This document shows positions 9,727 through 18,174 of a stretch of DNA of 64,000 nucleotides, piece after piece. The translations under genes were made by a program, and so were the position numbers. Source of the DNA: Flavobacterium rhamnosiphilum (GTDB lineage Bacteria > Bacteroidota > Bacteroidia > Flavobacteriales > Flavobacteriaceae); contig NZ_SMLG01000006.1 of the NCBI RefSeq assembly GCF_004349195.1, forward strand, positions 124,001-188,000, read 5' to 3'. Each line of letters opens with the position of its first letter. Position 1 is the first letter of the stretch. The notes under the pieces were generated by a model. That model did not search any database and was not told the origin of the DNA. It was given only the letters and a program-made list of their open reading frames with translations.

Positions 9727-10206
9727 CTAATAGGTATAGATAACCGCTTTTAAATCTTTTGGCTTATTGGAAAGAATCACAATAAATGGAGATCCTTTAA
9801 GCGCGGCATTTTGTTTTAATCGTTTTTCGCCATTATCTGAAAACGATAAGGGGGATTCTCCTTTTGTACCTCCATAAAAACTAGTTATTATACCGGATTC
9901 TTTCAATCCGATAGTTTGATGTTTTTTTAACACAACCACTTTTCTATAATCGGATTTTCCATCTAGTTGAATTTTTTCAGATATGATTTGAGAATCACTG
10001 TTTGATTTTTCATTCAATTGAGCCACTGCATATTGACTGATTGTTTTTTCTTTAGCGCTTTTGGGTAAAGTGTAGTACACTAAATTATTTTCTGTTTTAA
10101 TAAAGTTTATATCCATTGTGCCACCATCATGTTTAATCATTTGATGGGTTTGCGCAATTAATGACGCTGTAAATAAAATAGTGAATGCTGTAAATAAATT
10201 TTTCAT
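9727..10206 (-). CDS. Secreted protein of unknown function
   Basis: 159 residues. A Sec signal peptide is clear (MKNLFTAFTILFTASLIAQ, cleavage after about residue 19). The mature part is basic and hydrophilic, with beta-strand-like segments (MDINFIKTENNLVYYTL, KVVVLKKHQTIGL) and no cysteine. I do not recognise the family. The gene stands 74 bases downstream of a second small exported or anchored protein on the same strand, with which it may be co-transcribed. The region between its stop and the convergent dehydrogenase terminator is short. Periplasmic or outer-membrane-associated location is inferred from the signal peptide only. Confidence 0.7.
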   Translation of the reverse strand: MKNLFTAFTILFTASLIAQTHQMIKHDGGTMDINFIKTENNLVYYTLPKSAKEKTISQYAVAQLNEKSNSDSQIISEKIQLDGKSDYRKVVVLKKHQTIGLKESGIITSFYGGTKGESPLSFSDNGEKRLKQNAALKGSPFIVILSNKPKDLKAVIYTY

Positions 10207-10280
10207 GTGTTAAGATAATAAGGATGCCCCATTCTTGATTTGGGAAATATGTTGGTGCTTTTTTAGTAAAGAAATAAGAA

Positions 10281-10586
10281 TTAAAAGACTTCTGGTGGAG
10301 GAGTCAGATTTTTTAAAACAAACTCTTTGACTACAAATAAATCAAAAGAATTAATGCTGTTTTTATTAAAAGAATAATATTCGAAACAATTAAAAATTTC
10401 AATTGCATCTATAAAAAGTAGTTTCAGCTTACTCTCTGTATTGTTTTCTTCGGTATTATTTCCGGTTAGTTCATAAAAATCATATTGCTTCTCATGAATA
10501 AGTATTGAAAGTGTATCACTTACCCAGATAAAGGAAAAAGTGAGGAATAGAAGCAAAACGGAGATTTTAAGTGCTAAACGAAACAT
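10281..10586 (-). CDS. Small hypothetical protein with N-terminal hydrophobic segment
   Basis: 101 residues. Residues about 5-30 form a hydrophobic stretch (signal anchor or uncleaved signal peptide). The rest is acidic to neutral, with an Asn/Glu-rich linker near residue 43 and an amphipathic C-terminal half ending in a Pro-rich tail. No recognisable domain. The reading frame is intact with a plausible start next to an A-rich leader, but there is no independent evidence of expression. It may share a transcript with the secreted protein downstream at 9727-10206. Confidence 0.5.
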   Translation of the reverse strand: MFRLALKISVLLLFLTFSFIWVSDTLSILIHEKQYDFYELTGNNTEENNTESKLKLLFIDAIEIFNCFEYYSFNKNSINSFDLFVVKEFVLKNLTPPPEVF

Positions 10587-11198
10587 ATTTTAAATTTACT
10601 AAAAAAGGAATGTATATGCAATTAAAATTTTCATAAAATAAGCATTACTGATAGTGCGATTGGGTTTCTGTAATTGTTAATCCAGTAGCTTCTGTAATGT
10701 CATGTAAATTGTGTTTCAAAAGTTAAAAACGCTCGATATGAAAGTTTTTTTTGAAATATTTTTATGTTTTTGAAAAATATTTTAATTTAAAAATACATAT
10801 AAATTTAAAGGGGGTATGTTTTAATTGTATTGTAAAATTGTTTAAAAAGTTACTTTTTATTATTTATTTTTTGAATTTGTGTTGAATATTTATGGGGTTT
10901 GGTTTAAAAGTGTATTATTGAATTTTTAAAATTGGTGCTTTAAAATACGGAATGTCTATTATTTTTTAACGATTTTTCGTTATTGATAATTCTTCTTAAA
11001 ACGAGGTAAAAAAGTTATAAATAGTAATTCAAGTGAAATAAAAGTTAATAAATTCGCTTCAGAAACAAGAAAATTTGGCATTAAAAAAAACGCATATAAA
11101 TGTGGTTTTCTGGATTAGAAGTAATAGAATTTTTTAAAATGTATAAACTAAGACCAAAATAATAACCAAACTAGATTACTAATTAAAACCAATTAAAG
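10587..11198 (+). other. Long AT-rich intergenic region upstream of porin gene, 612 bp
   Basis: No reading frame of note on either strand. It is extremely AT-rich with few structural features; an AAAGGGGG run near 10808 stands out. It presumably holds the promoters of the divergent small-protein gene and the porin, but I could not assign a full TTG/TAnnTTTG pair. Confidence 0.5.
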
Positions 11199-12248
11199 AT
11201 GAAAAAAAACCTAGCTATTATAGCATTAATGCTAACAACAAGTTTGACTTTCGCGCAAGACGCTCCAGTTGCCCCTTCAACTACTTTTGCAGGATCTGCA
11301 GATGCCTATTATAAATATGATTTTTCTGGTGTTGACAACAGTTTGACCAGTTTTACAAATTCCCATAACTCATTCGAATTAGGGATGGCTTCTATTGAAG
11401 CATCTCACAAAATGGGGAAAGCATCTGTTTTTGTTGATTTAGGATTTGGAAACAGAGCAGCTCAATTTACTTATAATGATGAGAAATCGACTTTTATGAT
11501 TAAACAATTGAATTTTACTTACGAGTTTTCAGATAAGTTCAAAGTTACTGCGGGCAGTTTTGGAACTCATATAGGGTATGAATTATTGGATGCAGTAGAT
11601 AATAAAAACTACAGTATGTCTTATGCATTTACATACGGTCCGTTTTTTAATACTGGAGTAAAAGCACAATATACTTCTGGAAAATTCAGTTTCATGGCAG
11701 GAGTTTCAAATCCAACAGATTTCAAGACGACAATTGAAGCGGGTTCAAGCCAAAAAACGTTCATAGGTCAATTAGGTTATGTTGGGGATACTGGAAATGC
11801 CTATTTTAATGTTACTTCTGGAAGTAGTAACCCTGCTTCTGATGAGAATAAAACACAGTTTGATTTTGTAGGTTCGAAAAAAGTGAGTGATACATTCTCT
11901 TTAGGATTCAACGGTACGTATGCAATGACTAACAATGACTTTGACAGTTCATTGGATGGTGAGTGGTTTGCTTTAGTTGGATACGCAAATTTCGCATTGA
12001 AAGAGACATTAAGTTTAGCGTATAGACTTGAGTATTTAGATGCTAAAGAGGCTACTGTTGGGCTTGGTTCACTTGCGGGAACCAGTGTTGTTGGTAATAC
12101 TTTGTCACTAAATTATAAGGTAGGGAACTTGACTATTATTCCTGAATTTCGTGTTGACACGGCATCAGAAGATATCTTCACGAATAGTGATGCAGCTCCA
12201 AAAGGTTTAACAGCATATGCATTACTTGCCACAACTTATTCGTTCTAA
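11199..12248 (+). CDS. Outer membrane beta-barrel porin (BBP2/OmpL-like)
   Basis: 349-residue outer membrane protein with a signal peptide (MKKNLAIIALMLTTSLTFAQ, cleavage near residue 20), then alternating amphipathic beta strands to a C-terminal aromatic end (ALLATTYSF). The N-terminal SADAYYKYDFSG and repeated xGxxxxxYxF strands fit the putative beta-barrel porin-2 family. Members in Bacteroidota often lie near ammonium transporter genes, but none is in this window. Preceded by an unusually long AT-rich leader and followed by a strong terminator, it is monocistronic. Substrate unknown. Confidence 0.82.
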   Translation: MKKNLAIIALMLTTSLTFAQDAPVAPSTTFAGSADAYYKYDFSGVDNSLTSFTNSHNSFELGMASIEASHKMGKASVFVDLGFGNRAAQFTYNDEKSTFMIKQLNFTYEFSDKFKVTAGSFGTHIGYELLDAVDNKNYSMSYAFTYGPFFNTGVKAQYTSGKFSFMAGVSNPTDFKTTIEAGSSQKTFIGQLGYVGDTGNAYFNVTSGSSNPASDENKTQFDFVGSKKVSDTFSLGFNGTYAMTNNDFDSSLDGEWFALVGYANFALKETLSLAYRLEYLDAKEATVGLGSLAGTSVVGNTLSLNYKVGNLTIIPEFRVDTASEDIFTNSDAAPKGLTAYALLATTYSF

Positions 12249-12263
12249 TTCCTATATTTTTTT

Positions 12264-12306
12264 TTGCTGCCAAGATGCTTTCGAGTATTTTGGCAGCTTT
12301 TTTTTG
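12264..12306 (+). terminator. Rho-independent terminator after porin gene
   Basis: GCTGCCAA (12266-12273) pairs with TTGGCAGC (12290-12297) and is followed by an uninterrupted T run. Confidence 0.88.
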
Positions 12307-12365
12307 CTTAGATTTTAGTATTACTACAAAAGTGTATTTGTGATAAACTAAAATAGTTATTTAAA

Positions 12366-12405
12366 CAAAAAACGGTTCTTTGAAAGATTCAAAAAACCGT
12401 TTTTA
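12366..12405 (-). terminator. Terminator for the amidase transcript
   Basis: AAACGGTT near 12370-12377 pairs with AACCGTTT near 12395-12402. Read on the minus strand it ends in a T-rich tail, about 20 bases after the amidase stop codon. It could work in both directions. Confidence 0.75.
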
Positions 12406-12425
12406 TATGTATTTGTGAAAACTAC

Positions 12426-13328
12426 TTATTGCTTTTTATAAATAGAATAAATGGTATTTATTGTTTTATCATCTAAAAGGGCATTGACTTCTGTTTGAAT
12501 ATAATGCAATTTAAAAGCAGTTATTGCAGCGGGTAGATTTTTAGTGTCATATCCTATAATTCGCAATCCTTGTTCTGCATTAAAATCAGTTGGAGCAGTC
12601 TCTAAAAATTCATCAGACCAAATACCAAAACCTTTGTCAGCTAATATTTTCCAAGGAAATAATTGGCTGGGATCTTTTTTTCTGGTTGGTGCAATATCTG
12701 CATGGCCAATAATGTTTTGAGCAGGAATATTGTAATCTTTTTTTAGCTTCGTTAAAAGCGCCAGTAAGCTATTGATTTGTAATTCAGAAAAAACTTCTGA
12801 TCCATTGTTGTCCAATTCAATACCTATTGATGTGGAATTAATATCCGTATTTTTCCCCCAAGTGCCAGTGCCTGCGTGCCAGGCTCTTAAGTAATCATTC
12901 AACATTTGGACCACTTTACCATCATCCGAAATTAAATAATGGGAACTCACTTGGGATTCTGTTTTTGTGAACGTTTTTAGTGTTTGTTGTAAGGAATCCT
13001 GTGCAGTATGATGGATGATAATAAAATTCGGCTTTCTTAAATTAAAATTTACGGTTCCTATCCATTCTGTATTAACACCGTTTTGCAAAGGTGTGGATCC
13101 CATTTTGAAAATAGTATCTTTATAGGTGTGCAACTGTTTCGTGTATAATGTATCAATGTTTAGTTCTACATGAGGAATGACAGGTAATGGTTGTGACTCT
13201 TTATTAGAAATGGTTTCTTTTAATGTTTTGAGCTTGCTGTCATAAATTTTTTCACTCTTTTTATAAGGATTTGTTGAGCAAGAAGCAGCGATAATGACTA
13301 AAATAAGGCAATAAAAAGTTTTTTTCAT
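12426..13328 (-). CDS. N-acetylmuramoyl-L-alanine amidase lipoprotein (AmpD-like, amidase_2)
   Basis: Zinc amidase that cleaves the MurNAc-L-Ala bond of peptidoglycan or its fragments; 300 residues. The N-terminus is a lipoprotein signal (IIAASC, lipidated Cys17), so the enzyme is membrane-anchored. Catalytic features match AmpD: His106 or His107 in FIIIHHTA, His209 and Asp219 ten residues apart in GHADIAPTRKKDP, Glu171 in GIELDN, and Lys217 two residues before the zinc Asp. About 95 extra residues precede the domain and about 70 follow it. It stands 34 bases after a small secreted protein gene on the same strand, so the two may be co-transcribed. Confidence 0.9.
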   Translation of the reverse strand: MKKTFYCLILVIIAASCSTNPYKKSEKIYDSKLKTLKETISNKESQPLPVIPHVELNIDTLYTKQLHTYKDTIFKMGSTPLQNGVNTEWIGTVNFNLRKPNFIIIHHTAQDSLQQTLKTFTKTESQVSSHYLISDDGKVVQMLNDYLRAWHAGTGTWGKNTDINSTSIGIELDNNGSEVFSELQINSLLALLTKLKKDYNIPAQNIIGHADIAPTRKKDPSQLFPWKILADKGFGIWSDEFLETAPTDFNAEQGLRIIGYDTKNLPAAITAFKLHYIQTEVNALLDDKTINTIYSIYKKQ

Positions 13329-13362
13329 GTAGGTTTACATTTAGCAACAGACTAAAAATCGA

Positions 13363-13836
13363 TTAATTAGATTTTTTTTTGGATTTCGATTTTTTTGGAT
13401 TTTTAGCTTCTTCATTTAGAGCGATATATTTTTCCTTCTGGTCTTTGTTTAATAATTCCATTACTTTTCTATCAGTAGTTTCTGAAAGTGCTTGGATATT
13501 TTTTATTTTGTCTTCCTGGCTAACTTCAGCTTTTATAAGCATACCTTGTGTTCTTATGCTTTCGTTCAAGATATTAGAGATTGCAATTACCTGAAGTTCA
13601 TCAAGAATGAGTTCTGGTTTTAGTCGCTCCATTATTTTTCCAACCGTTACTTCAACAGGAATTTCTTTTGGTTTTTCCTGAGTTCTGGATTGATCCATTC
13701 CACTATTCATTCTGCGATTACTTCCGTAACCGTTCCCATAACCATTATTATATCCGCCATTTCCATATTGTGCAGAAATTATATTTGTAGATAATAATAC
13801 AAATGCGATGATTAATAGTGATTGAAATGGTTTCAT
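13363..13836 (-). CDS. Small secreted Gly/Tyr/Asn-rich protein of unknown function
   Basis: 157 residues: a signal peptide (cleavage near AQ at residue 23), then a low-complexity segment rich in Gly, Tyr and Asn (about 23-45), then an alpha-helical basic region ending in a Lys/Ser-rich tail (KKSKSKKKSN). The helical part (ILNESIRTQGM, MELLNKDQKEKYIAL) loosely recalls Spy/LTXXQ-type periplasmic helical proteins, where a DQxxKY motif is common. I infer this only weakly. It lies 39 bases after rimO and may be read through from it. Confidence 0.65.
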   Translation of the reverse strand: MKPFQSLLIIAFVLLSTNIISAQYGNGGYNNGYGNGYGSNRRMNSGMDQSRTQEKPKEIPVEVTVGKIMERLKPELILDELQVIAISNILNESIRTQGMLIKAEVSQEDKIKNIQALSETTDRKVMELLNKDQKEKYIALNEEAKNPKKSKSKKKSN

Positions 13837-13875
13837 ATCTAGTTTTTAAAATGGATTAAAATCGTCTTAAGAAAA

Positions 13876-15189
13876 TTATGCCGGTTCTCCGTACAAATCA
13901 AATTCAGTTGCTTCAATAATTTTTATCATTACAAACTCACCCGTTTTTACATAATGTTTTGATGCGTCAATCAAGACTTCATTATCTACATCTGGGCTGT
14001 CAAATTCAGTTCTTCCCACAAAATGACCACCTTCTTTTCTGTCGATGATGCATTTGAATGTTTGTCCCACTTTCTCTTGGTTTAAATCCCAAGAAATTTG
14101 CGACTGTAATTCCATGATTTCGTTTGCGCGCTCTTGTTTTACGGTATCTGGAACATCATCTTCCAATAAGTAAGCATGCGTATTTTCTTCGTGAGAATAA
14201 GCAAAACAACCCATTCTGTCAAATTTCATTTCTTGAACAAAATCTTTCAATATGTTGAAATCCTCTTGCGTTTCTCCAGGATATCCTACAATCAAAGTCG
14301 TACGAATAGCCATTCCGGGAACTGCTTCACGGAACTCTTTCAATAATTTTGTTGTTTTTGCTTGAGTTGTTCCGCGACGCATTGATTTCAAAATAGAATC
14401 TGAAATGTGTTGCAGCGGAATATCAATATAATTACAAATCTTAGGCTCGCGTTTCATGATTTCCAATACTTCCATTGGGAAACCGGTAGGGAATGCGTAA
14501 TGTAAACGAATCCATTCGATTCCTTCAACTTTTACTAACGCTTCCAATAATTCACCAAGAGCTCTTTTTTTATAAAGATCTAAACCGTAATAGGTCAAAT
14601 CCTGAGCGATCAAGATCAATTCTTTTACACCGTTTTTGGCTAATCCTTCTGCTTCTTTAACTAGTTTTTCAATAGTTTGTGAAACGTTTTTTCCTCGCAT
14701 TAATGGAATCGCGCAAAAGCTGCACGGTCTGTCACACCCTTCTGAAATTTTTAAATAGGCATAATTTTTTGGGGTCGTAGTCAATCTTTCTCCCAATAAT
14801 TCATGCTTATAATCAGCGCCCAAAGCTTTCAATAATTGTGGTAACTCTGTAGTTCCAAAAAACTGATCTACATTTGGAATTTCTTTTTCTAAATCAGGTC
14901 TGTAACGCTCCGATAAACATCCGGTAACGAATACTTTATCGACCAATCCTCTTTCTTTCTTGTCAGCATATTCCAGAATCATATTTACTGACTCTGCTTT
15001 AGCATTATCAATAAATCCACAAGTATTTATCACAATAATGTTCCCCTCTTCAGCTTCCGGAGCTTCATGTGTAACGTCTTTTCCGCTTGCGCGAAGCTGT
15101 CCCATTAGCACTTCACTGTCATACACATTTTTCGAACACCCAAGAGTGATTACGTTGATTTTATTCTTTTTTAAAGACTTAGTTCTCAT
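13876..15189 (-). CDS. rimO: Ribosomal protein S12 methylthiotransferase RimO
   Basis: Radical-SAM methylthiotransferase that thiomethylates an aspartate of ribosomal protein S12. It has 437 residues, normal length. The UPF0004 domain has Cys18 (TLGCSKN), Cys57 (NTCGF) and Cys91 (TGCLSERY) for the second cluster. The radical-SAM domain has the Cys152-Cys156-Cys159 triad in EGCDRPCSFCAIP. A C-terminal TRAM domain follows. The TLGCSKN and RCSFCAIP-type context distinguishes RimO from MiaB. A CAAAATTA element (minus-strand -7 type) lies at 15222-15229 upstream of the start. Confidence 0.96.
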   Translation of the reverse strand: MRTKSLKKNKINVITLGCSKNVYDSEVLMGQLRASGKDVTHEAPEAEEGNIIVINTCGFIDNAKAESVNMILEYADKKERGLVDKVFVTGCLSERYRPDLEKEIPNVDQFFGTTELPQLLKALGADYKHELLGERLTTTPKNYAYLKISEGCDRPCSFCAIPLMRGKNVSQTIEKLVKEAEGLAKNGVKELILIAQDLTYYGLDLYKKRALGELLEALVKVEGIEWIRLHYAFPTGFPMEVLEIMKREPKICNYIDIPLQHISDSILKSMRRGTTQAKTTKLLKEFREAVPGMAIRTTLIVGYPGETQEDFNILKDFVQEMKFDRMGCFAYSHEENTHAYLLEDDVPDTVKQERANEIMELQSQISWDLNQEKVGQTFKCIIDRKEGGHFVGRTEFDSPDVDNEVLIDASKHYVKTGEFVMIKIIEATEFDLYGEPA

Positions 15190-15275
15190 AACATTAGAAT
15201 CCCGATAATTTGGGAATTTTGCAAAATTACAATTTTTTATCCAAACTGAACTTATTTCAGTTTCATTTCAATATT

Positions 15276-15354
15276 TTTTATGGAGCTATTCCTGCTATCC
15301 GCTCTATCTTTTCCTGGCTAAAGGAGCCAGAAAAAGGATGCCGCTGCTATCAGG
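15276..15354. repeat. Imperfect palindromic intergenic element
   Basis: The centre is a hairpin (TTTTCCTGGCT.. pairing with AGCCAG..AAAAA at about 15310-15334). The flanks, GCTATCCGC on the left and GCCGCTGCTATC on the right, are related in inverted orientation. It sits between rimO and the FadL-family gene. The sequence looks like an intergenic repeat I have met in other Flavobacterium genomes (recollection only); a single copy is present here. Confidence 0.5.
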
Positions 15355-15357
15355 GCT

Positions 15358-15392
15358 AAAAAAAATCCGTTCCATGATAGCGAAACGGATTT
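15358..15392 (-). terminator. Terminator for the FadL-family gene
   Basis: AATCCGTT (15364-15371) pairs with AACGGATT (15384-15391). On the minus strand the stem is followed by a run of T residues (As at 15358-15365 on +). Confidence 0.8.
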
Positions 15393-15414
15393 TAAATTTT
15401 ATTTTTCGGATTGA

Positions 15415-17001
15415 TTACAATTCAAATAATAATGTTACTGAAACATTGTTGTTTATAGCATCAATACTGGCGCCATCAGTAAATCCTTGATTAAAAAAAC
15501 CTTGTTGTGAGTTTCTTTTGGCGTAAGAATAGGCTAAATCTAATTTTGTAGAACCAAAACTATATCCTAAACCTGCTGAATAACCCGTTAAATCTCCTAT
15601 TGTTACCGAGTTTTTATAAGGACTTTGTTCGTAACGATATCCTGCTCTTAAGCTCAAAGCTTCAATTTTATACTCAGCACCAATTCTTAGTTCGCCTGTA
15701 GTGTCTAATGTTGAACTCATGTCACTATTTAGACTGTTAAAATAAGAATCGTTTTCAGGTTTGAATTTAGTATTGCTATAATCCTTAATAGCATAGTCAA
15801 CACTTAACAAGCCGGATTTTCCAAAAACATAAGCAAAACTTCCAGTTAGTTTACTTGGAGTTTGTAGTTTATAGGGTTCGTAAATATTAACGACCTGAGG
15901 ATCTACTACGTCATTGGTGTTATCCAGATTTGTTGCGCTGCTTACTGCAACCAGTTTTTGAGATAGTTCATCATTTAATTTATACCATGTAGATGATTCG
16001 TAAGCAAGGCCTAAACGAATTTCATCAGAAACCTTTGCAATCGCTCCCAGTTGAAAGGAGAATCCTGTTCCGTAAGTGTATAAGTCATTTTCAAAACGTA
16101 AATTGGTTACAGTGTAATCAGCTGTTAATGGAGCGTTGTTCTCTTCGTAAAAAGTAGATGATTTGTGAAAGTCAGTGAAATGGGAGTTCAAATTCAGTCC
16201 AATATATAATTTGTCTTTATATGATGTTGCGGCATTAAAAGATAATTTTCCGTTGTATCCGGTGCTGTAAATAGAATTTTTCTGATAATAATTACCTCCC
16301 GCAGGAACATTCGAGAAATATGAACTGTTTGGGTCATTTATATCAGTAGCATCGATTATAAAACCTTGATTATAAAATGCTATCATTGCTTGTTGCGCTG
16401 CAAATCCATTTAAATTTGGATACTGGTTATTAGGAAGATTGCTTCCTAAAAATGAATATAAGTCAGAAATAGATTCTCCTGGCTCTCTATTTACAAACTG
16501 TTGCGGAATGGGTGCTCCATTATTAGCGTTATTGGCATGACTCAAAAAATATTGATCTATAGAATTATTTGGGTTGGTTCCGGCAGAAAAAATTCCGTTG
16601 TCAAAATTAGTAGTGTTTTCGTAATTAACACCCAATGAAATCTTTTTCCAATTGCTGTTTGAGTTTCTGTTATTAAAAACAAAAACGGCACCCGCCTGAT
16701 TCAAATCAAAGGAATTGTTTTTCTCGCTTGTTGTGCTGCCAAAATAATTGGACTTATTTTTTGTATCAAAATTACTTAAGGTAAGGGCCATTTGGTTGTT
16801 TGTAAATACTGCAGAACCCGCAGGATTTACATTCAGAGAGGATAAATCACCGCCAAGAGCTCCAAAAGCACCGCCCATTGCTCTAAAACGAGCTGTTCCG
16901 TTCAGGTTATCCTGCGCGTAACGCATGGCATCTGAGATTTCTTGTGATTGAGCAACGCTTGAAGAGAAGCCTAAAGCTAATAAAAGTATATATTTTTTCA
17001 T
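15415..17001 (-). CDS. OmpP1/FadL/TodX-family outer membrane protein
   Basis: 528-residue outer membrane barrel related to FadL, which admits hydrophobic molecules such as long-chain fatty acids. It has a signal peptide (cleavage near QSQ at residue 20). The N-terminal plug signature is clear: ARFRAMGGAFGALGGDLSSLNVNPAG, that is RxxGMGGAxxA-like followed by NPA. The rest is repeated amphipathic strands ending in VTLLFEL. Bacteroidota members are sometimes labelled hemin receptor; I see no heme-specific evidence. It lies 55 bases downstream of the repeat lipoprotein gene on the same strand, so they may form a two-gene unit. A terminator follows. Confidence 0.88.
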   Translation of the reverse strand: MKKYILLLALGFSSSVAQSQEISDAMRYAQDNLNGTARFRAMGGAFGALGGDLSSLNVNPAGSAVFTNNQMALTLSNFDTKNKSNYFGSTTSEKNNSFDLNQAGAVFVFNNRNSNSNWKKISLGVNYENTTNFDNGIFSAGTNPNNSIDQYFLSHANNANNGAPIPQQFVNREPGESISDLYSFLGSNLPNNQYPNLNGFAAQQAMIAFYNQGFIIDATDINDPNSSYFSNVPAGGNYYQKNSIYSTGYNGKLSFNAATSYKDKLYIGLNLNSHFTDFHKSSTFYEENNAPLTADYTVTNLRFENDLYTYGTGFSFQLGAIAKVSDEIRLGLAYESSTWYKLNDELSQKLVAVSSATNLDNTNDVVDPQVVNIYEPYKLQTPSKLTGSFAYVFGKSGLLSVDYAIKDYSNTKFKPENDSYFNSLNSDMSSTLDTTGELRIGAEYKIEALSLRAGYRYEQSPYKNSVTIGDLTGYSAGLGYSFGSTKLDLAYSYAKRNSQQGFFNQGFTDGASIDAINNNVSVTLLFEL

Positions 17002-17056
17002 TTTTAATTCGTAGGTTTTAATTTAATATCAAAATAGGAATGTATAGAAAGAATTA

Positions 17057-18073
17057 TTATCCTCTTCCACCTCTTCCGCCGCCACTGGATGATCTTCCGC
17101 CACCAGAATTCCCGGAGCTGTTTGATCCGGAACTATTTGAACTAGGACTGTATGATCTGGAATTGTTATCGTTTCTTGAACTTGGAGTATATGATCTGGC
17201 AGGAGAGTTGTTTTCGCTGCGGGTACTATTCGTGTTTGATCTTCTGCTTGGATTGTTGTAAGAATTGTTTCGTGATTGTCCTTGATTTCTTGAAAATGTT
17301 GGACTTGTTCTATTGAATCCGTTTGTAGTATTTCTTCTGAGATCAGTATTGGTATTTCCTCTGTAATTTGAATTATTAGATCTTCGGCTAACCGTATTGC
17401 TTTGGTTTCTTGAATAATTTGCTGAATTTCGGGTGCTGTAATTTCTATTACTGCTGGTGTTGTTGGTGTAGGAGGAACCTCTTCTGCTTGCGTTATAGGA
17501 ATAAGTTCTATTGTTGTAGTAATTTGGGTATCCCCAATTATTTCCATACCAGTTATTCCAGCCCCAATTGTTTCCGTACCAGTTGTTTCCATGCCAATTA
17601 TTCCAACCCCAATTGTTACCGTACCAACTGTTCCATCCGAAACCAATGTTCCATCCCCATCCATAACCAGTATTCCAACCCCAGTTATTTCCATACCAAT
17701 TATTCATTCCCCAACTGTTGTCGTAGACGTTTATACTTACGGTTTGAGGATTGCTGCCCCAGCCGGGGTAGTTTGTGCTATTGTCTTGTAAGCTGTCGTT
17801 TTCTAAACTATAATCGTTGTAATTATCTACATCCGTAAAAATTTCAACAGGTTGATTGTTGTTTTGCAAAGACCCAAAGTAGTCTTTATATTGATTATTA
17901 GGAGCATTTTGCGTCTCTACTTCAACAGCTTTTCTTGGAGTGTTACCATATATTCCGTCAGAATCATAGTAAGAACTGTTTTGGTAGGAGCCACAAGATG
18001 TCAATAAGACGCTCAAAAATCCAACAATGTAATATATTGTTGGGTTTTGGGAGGAAAGAGTACTAGTTTTCAT
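17057..18073 (-). CDS. Putative lipoprotein with Trp/Gly/Asn tandem repeats
   Basis: 338 residues. The lipobox VLLTSC predicts lipidation at Cys27. Residues about 119-187 are tandem variants of WYGNNWGWN. They are followed by an Asn/Ser/Arg-rich tail (about 195-325) ending in a Gly/Arg-rich terminus (GGGRSSSGGGRGGRG). The low-complexity composition suggests a surface or matrix-like extended protein; no enzymatic domain is visible. The frame was chosen because it has the lipoprotein signal and an uninterrupted length. A shorter overlapping frame on the same strand (17029-17694) is repeat-driven and rejected. It is first in a possible operon with the FadL-family gene and divergent from proS. 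I do not know its function. Confidence 0.8.
   Translation of the reverse strand: MKTSTLSSQNPTIYYIVGFLSVLLTSCGSYQNSSYYDSDGIYGNTPRKAVEVETQNAPNNQYKDYFGSLQNNNQPVEIFTDVDNYNDYSLENDSLQDNSTNYPGWGSNPQTVSINVYDNSWGMNNWYGNNWGWNTGYGWGWNIGFGWNSWYGNNWGWNNWHGNNWYGNNWGWNNWYGNNWGYPNYYNNRTYSYNASRRGSSYTNNTSSNRNYSTRNSANYSRNQSNTVSRRSNNSNYRGNTNTDLRRNTTNGFNRTSPTFSRNQGQSRNNSYNNPSRRSNTNSTRSENNSPARSYTPSSRNDNNSRSYSPSSNSSGSNSSGNSGGGRSSSGGGRGGRG
17513..17719. repeat. Intragenic tandem repeats coding WYGNNWGWN units
   Basis: Imperfect repeats with units of roughly 27-30 bases, in frame with the lipoprotein gene; each codes for a variant of WYGNNWGWN. The bias leaves long open frames on the other frames of both strands. 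Confidence 0.75.
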
Positions 18074-18093
18074 ATATATGGAGTTTTTTATTG

Positions 18094-18121
18094 TTGCACA
18101 TTACAAAAATAGTTAGTTTTG
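18094..18121 (+). promoter_or_regulatory. Candidate promoter of proS
   Basis: TTG (18094-18096), a 17-base spacer, then TAGTTTTG (18114-18121), matching the Bacteroidota TTG-N17-23-TAnnTTTG pattern about 54 bases before the start codon. Confidence 0.6.
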
Positions 18122-18174
18122 CTGAACTATTTATTTAAAATTATTAATGCAAAATTTGTGCCAAACTATTCAAT

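Noticed and set aside
17029..17694. Second minus-strand reading frame of 221 residues over the repeat lipoprotein gene
   Set aside because: Its composition (Ile/Thr/Gly/Glu repeats) is the out-of-frame reading of the WYGNNWGWN repeats; the overlapping frame has a lipoprotein signal and full length.
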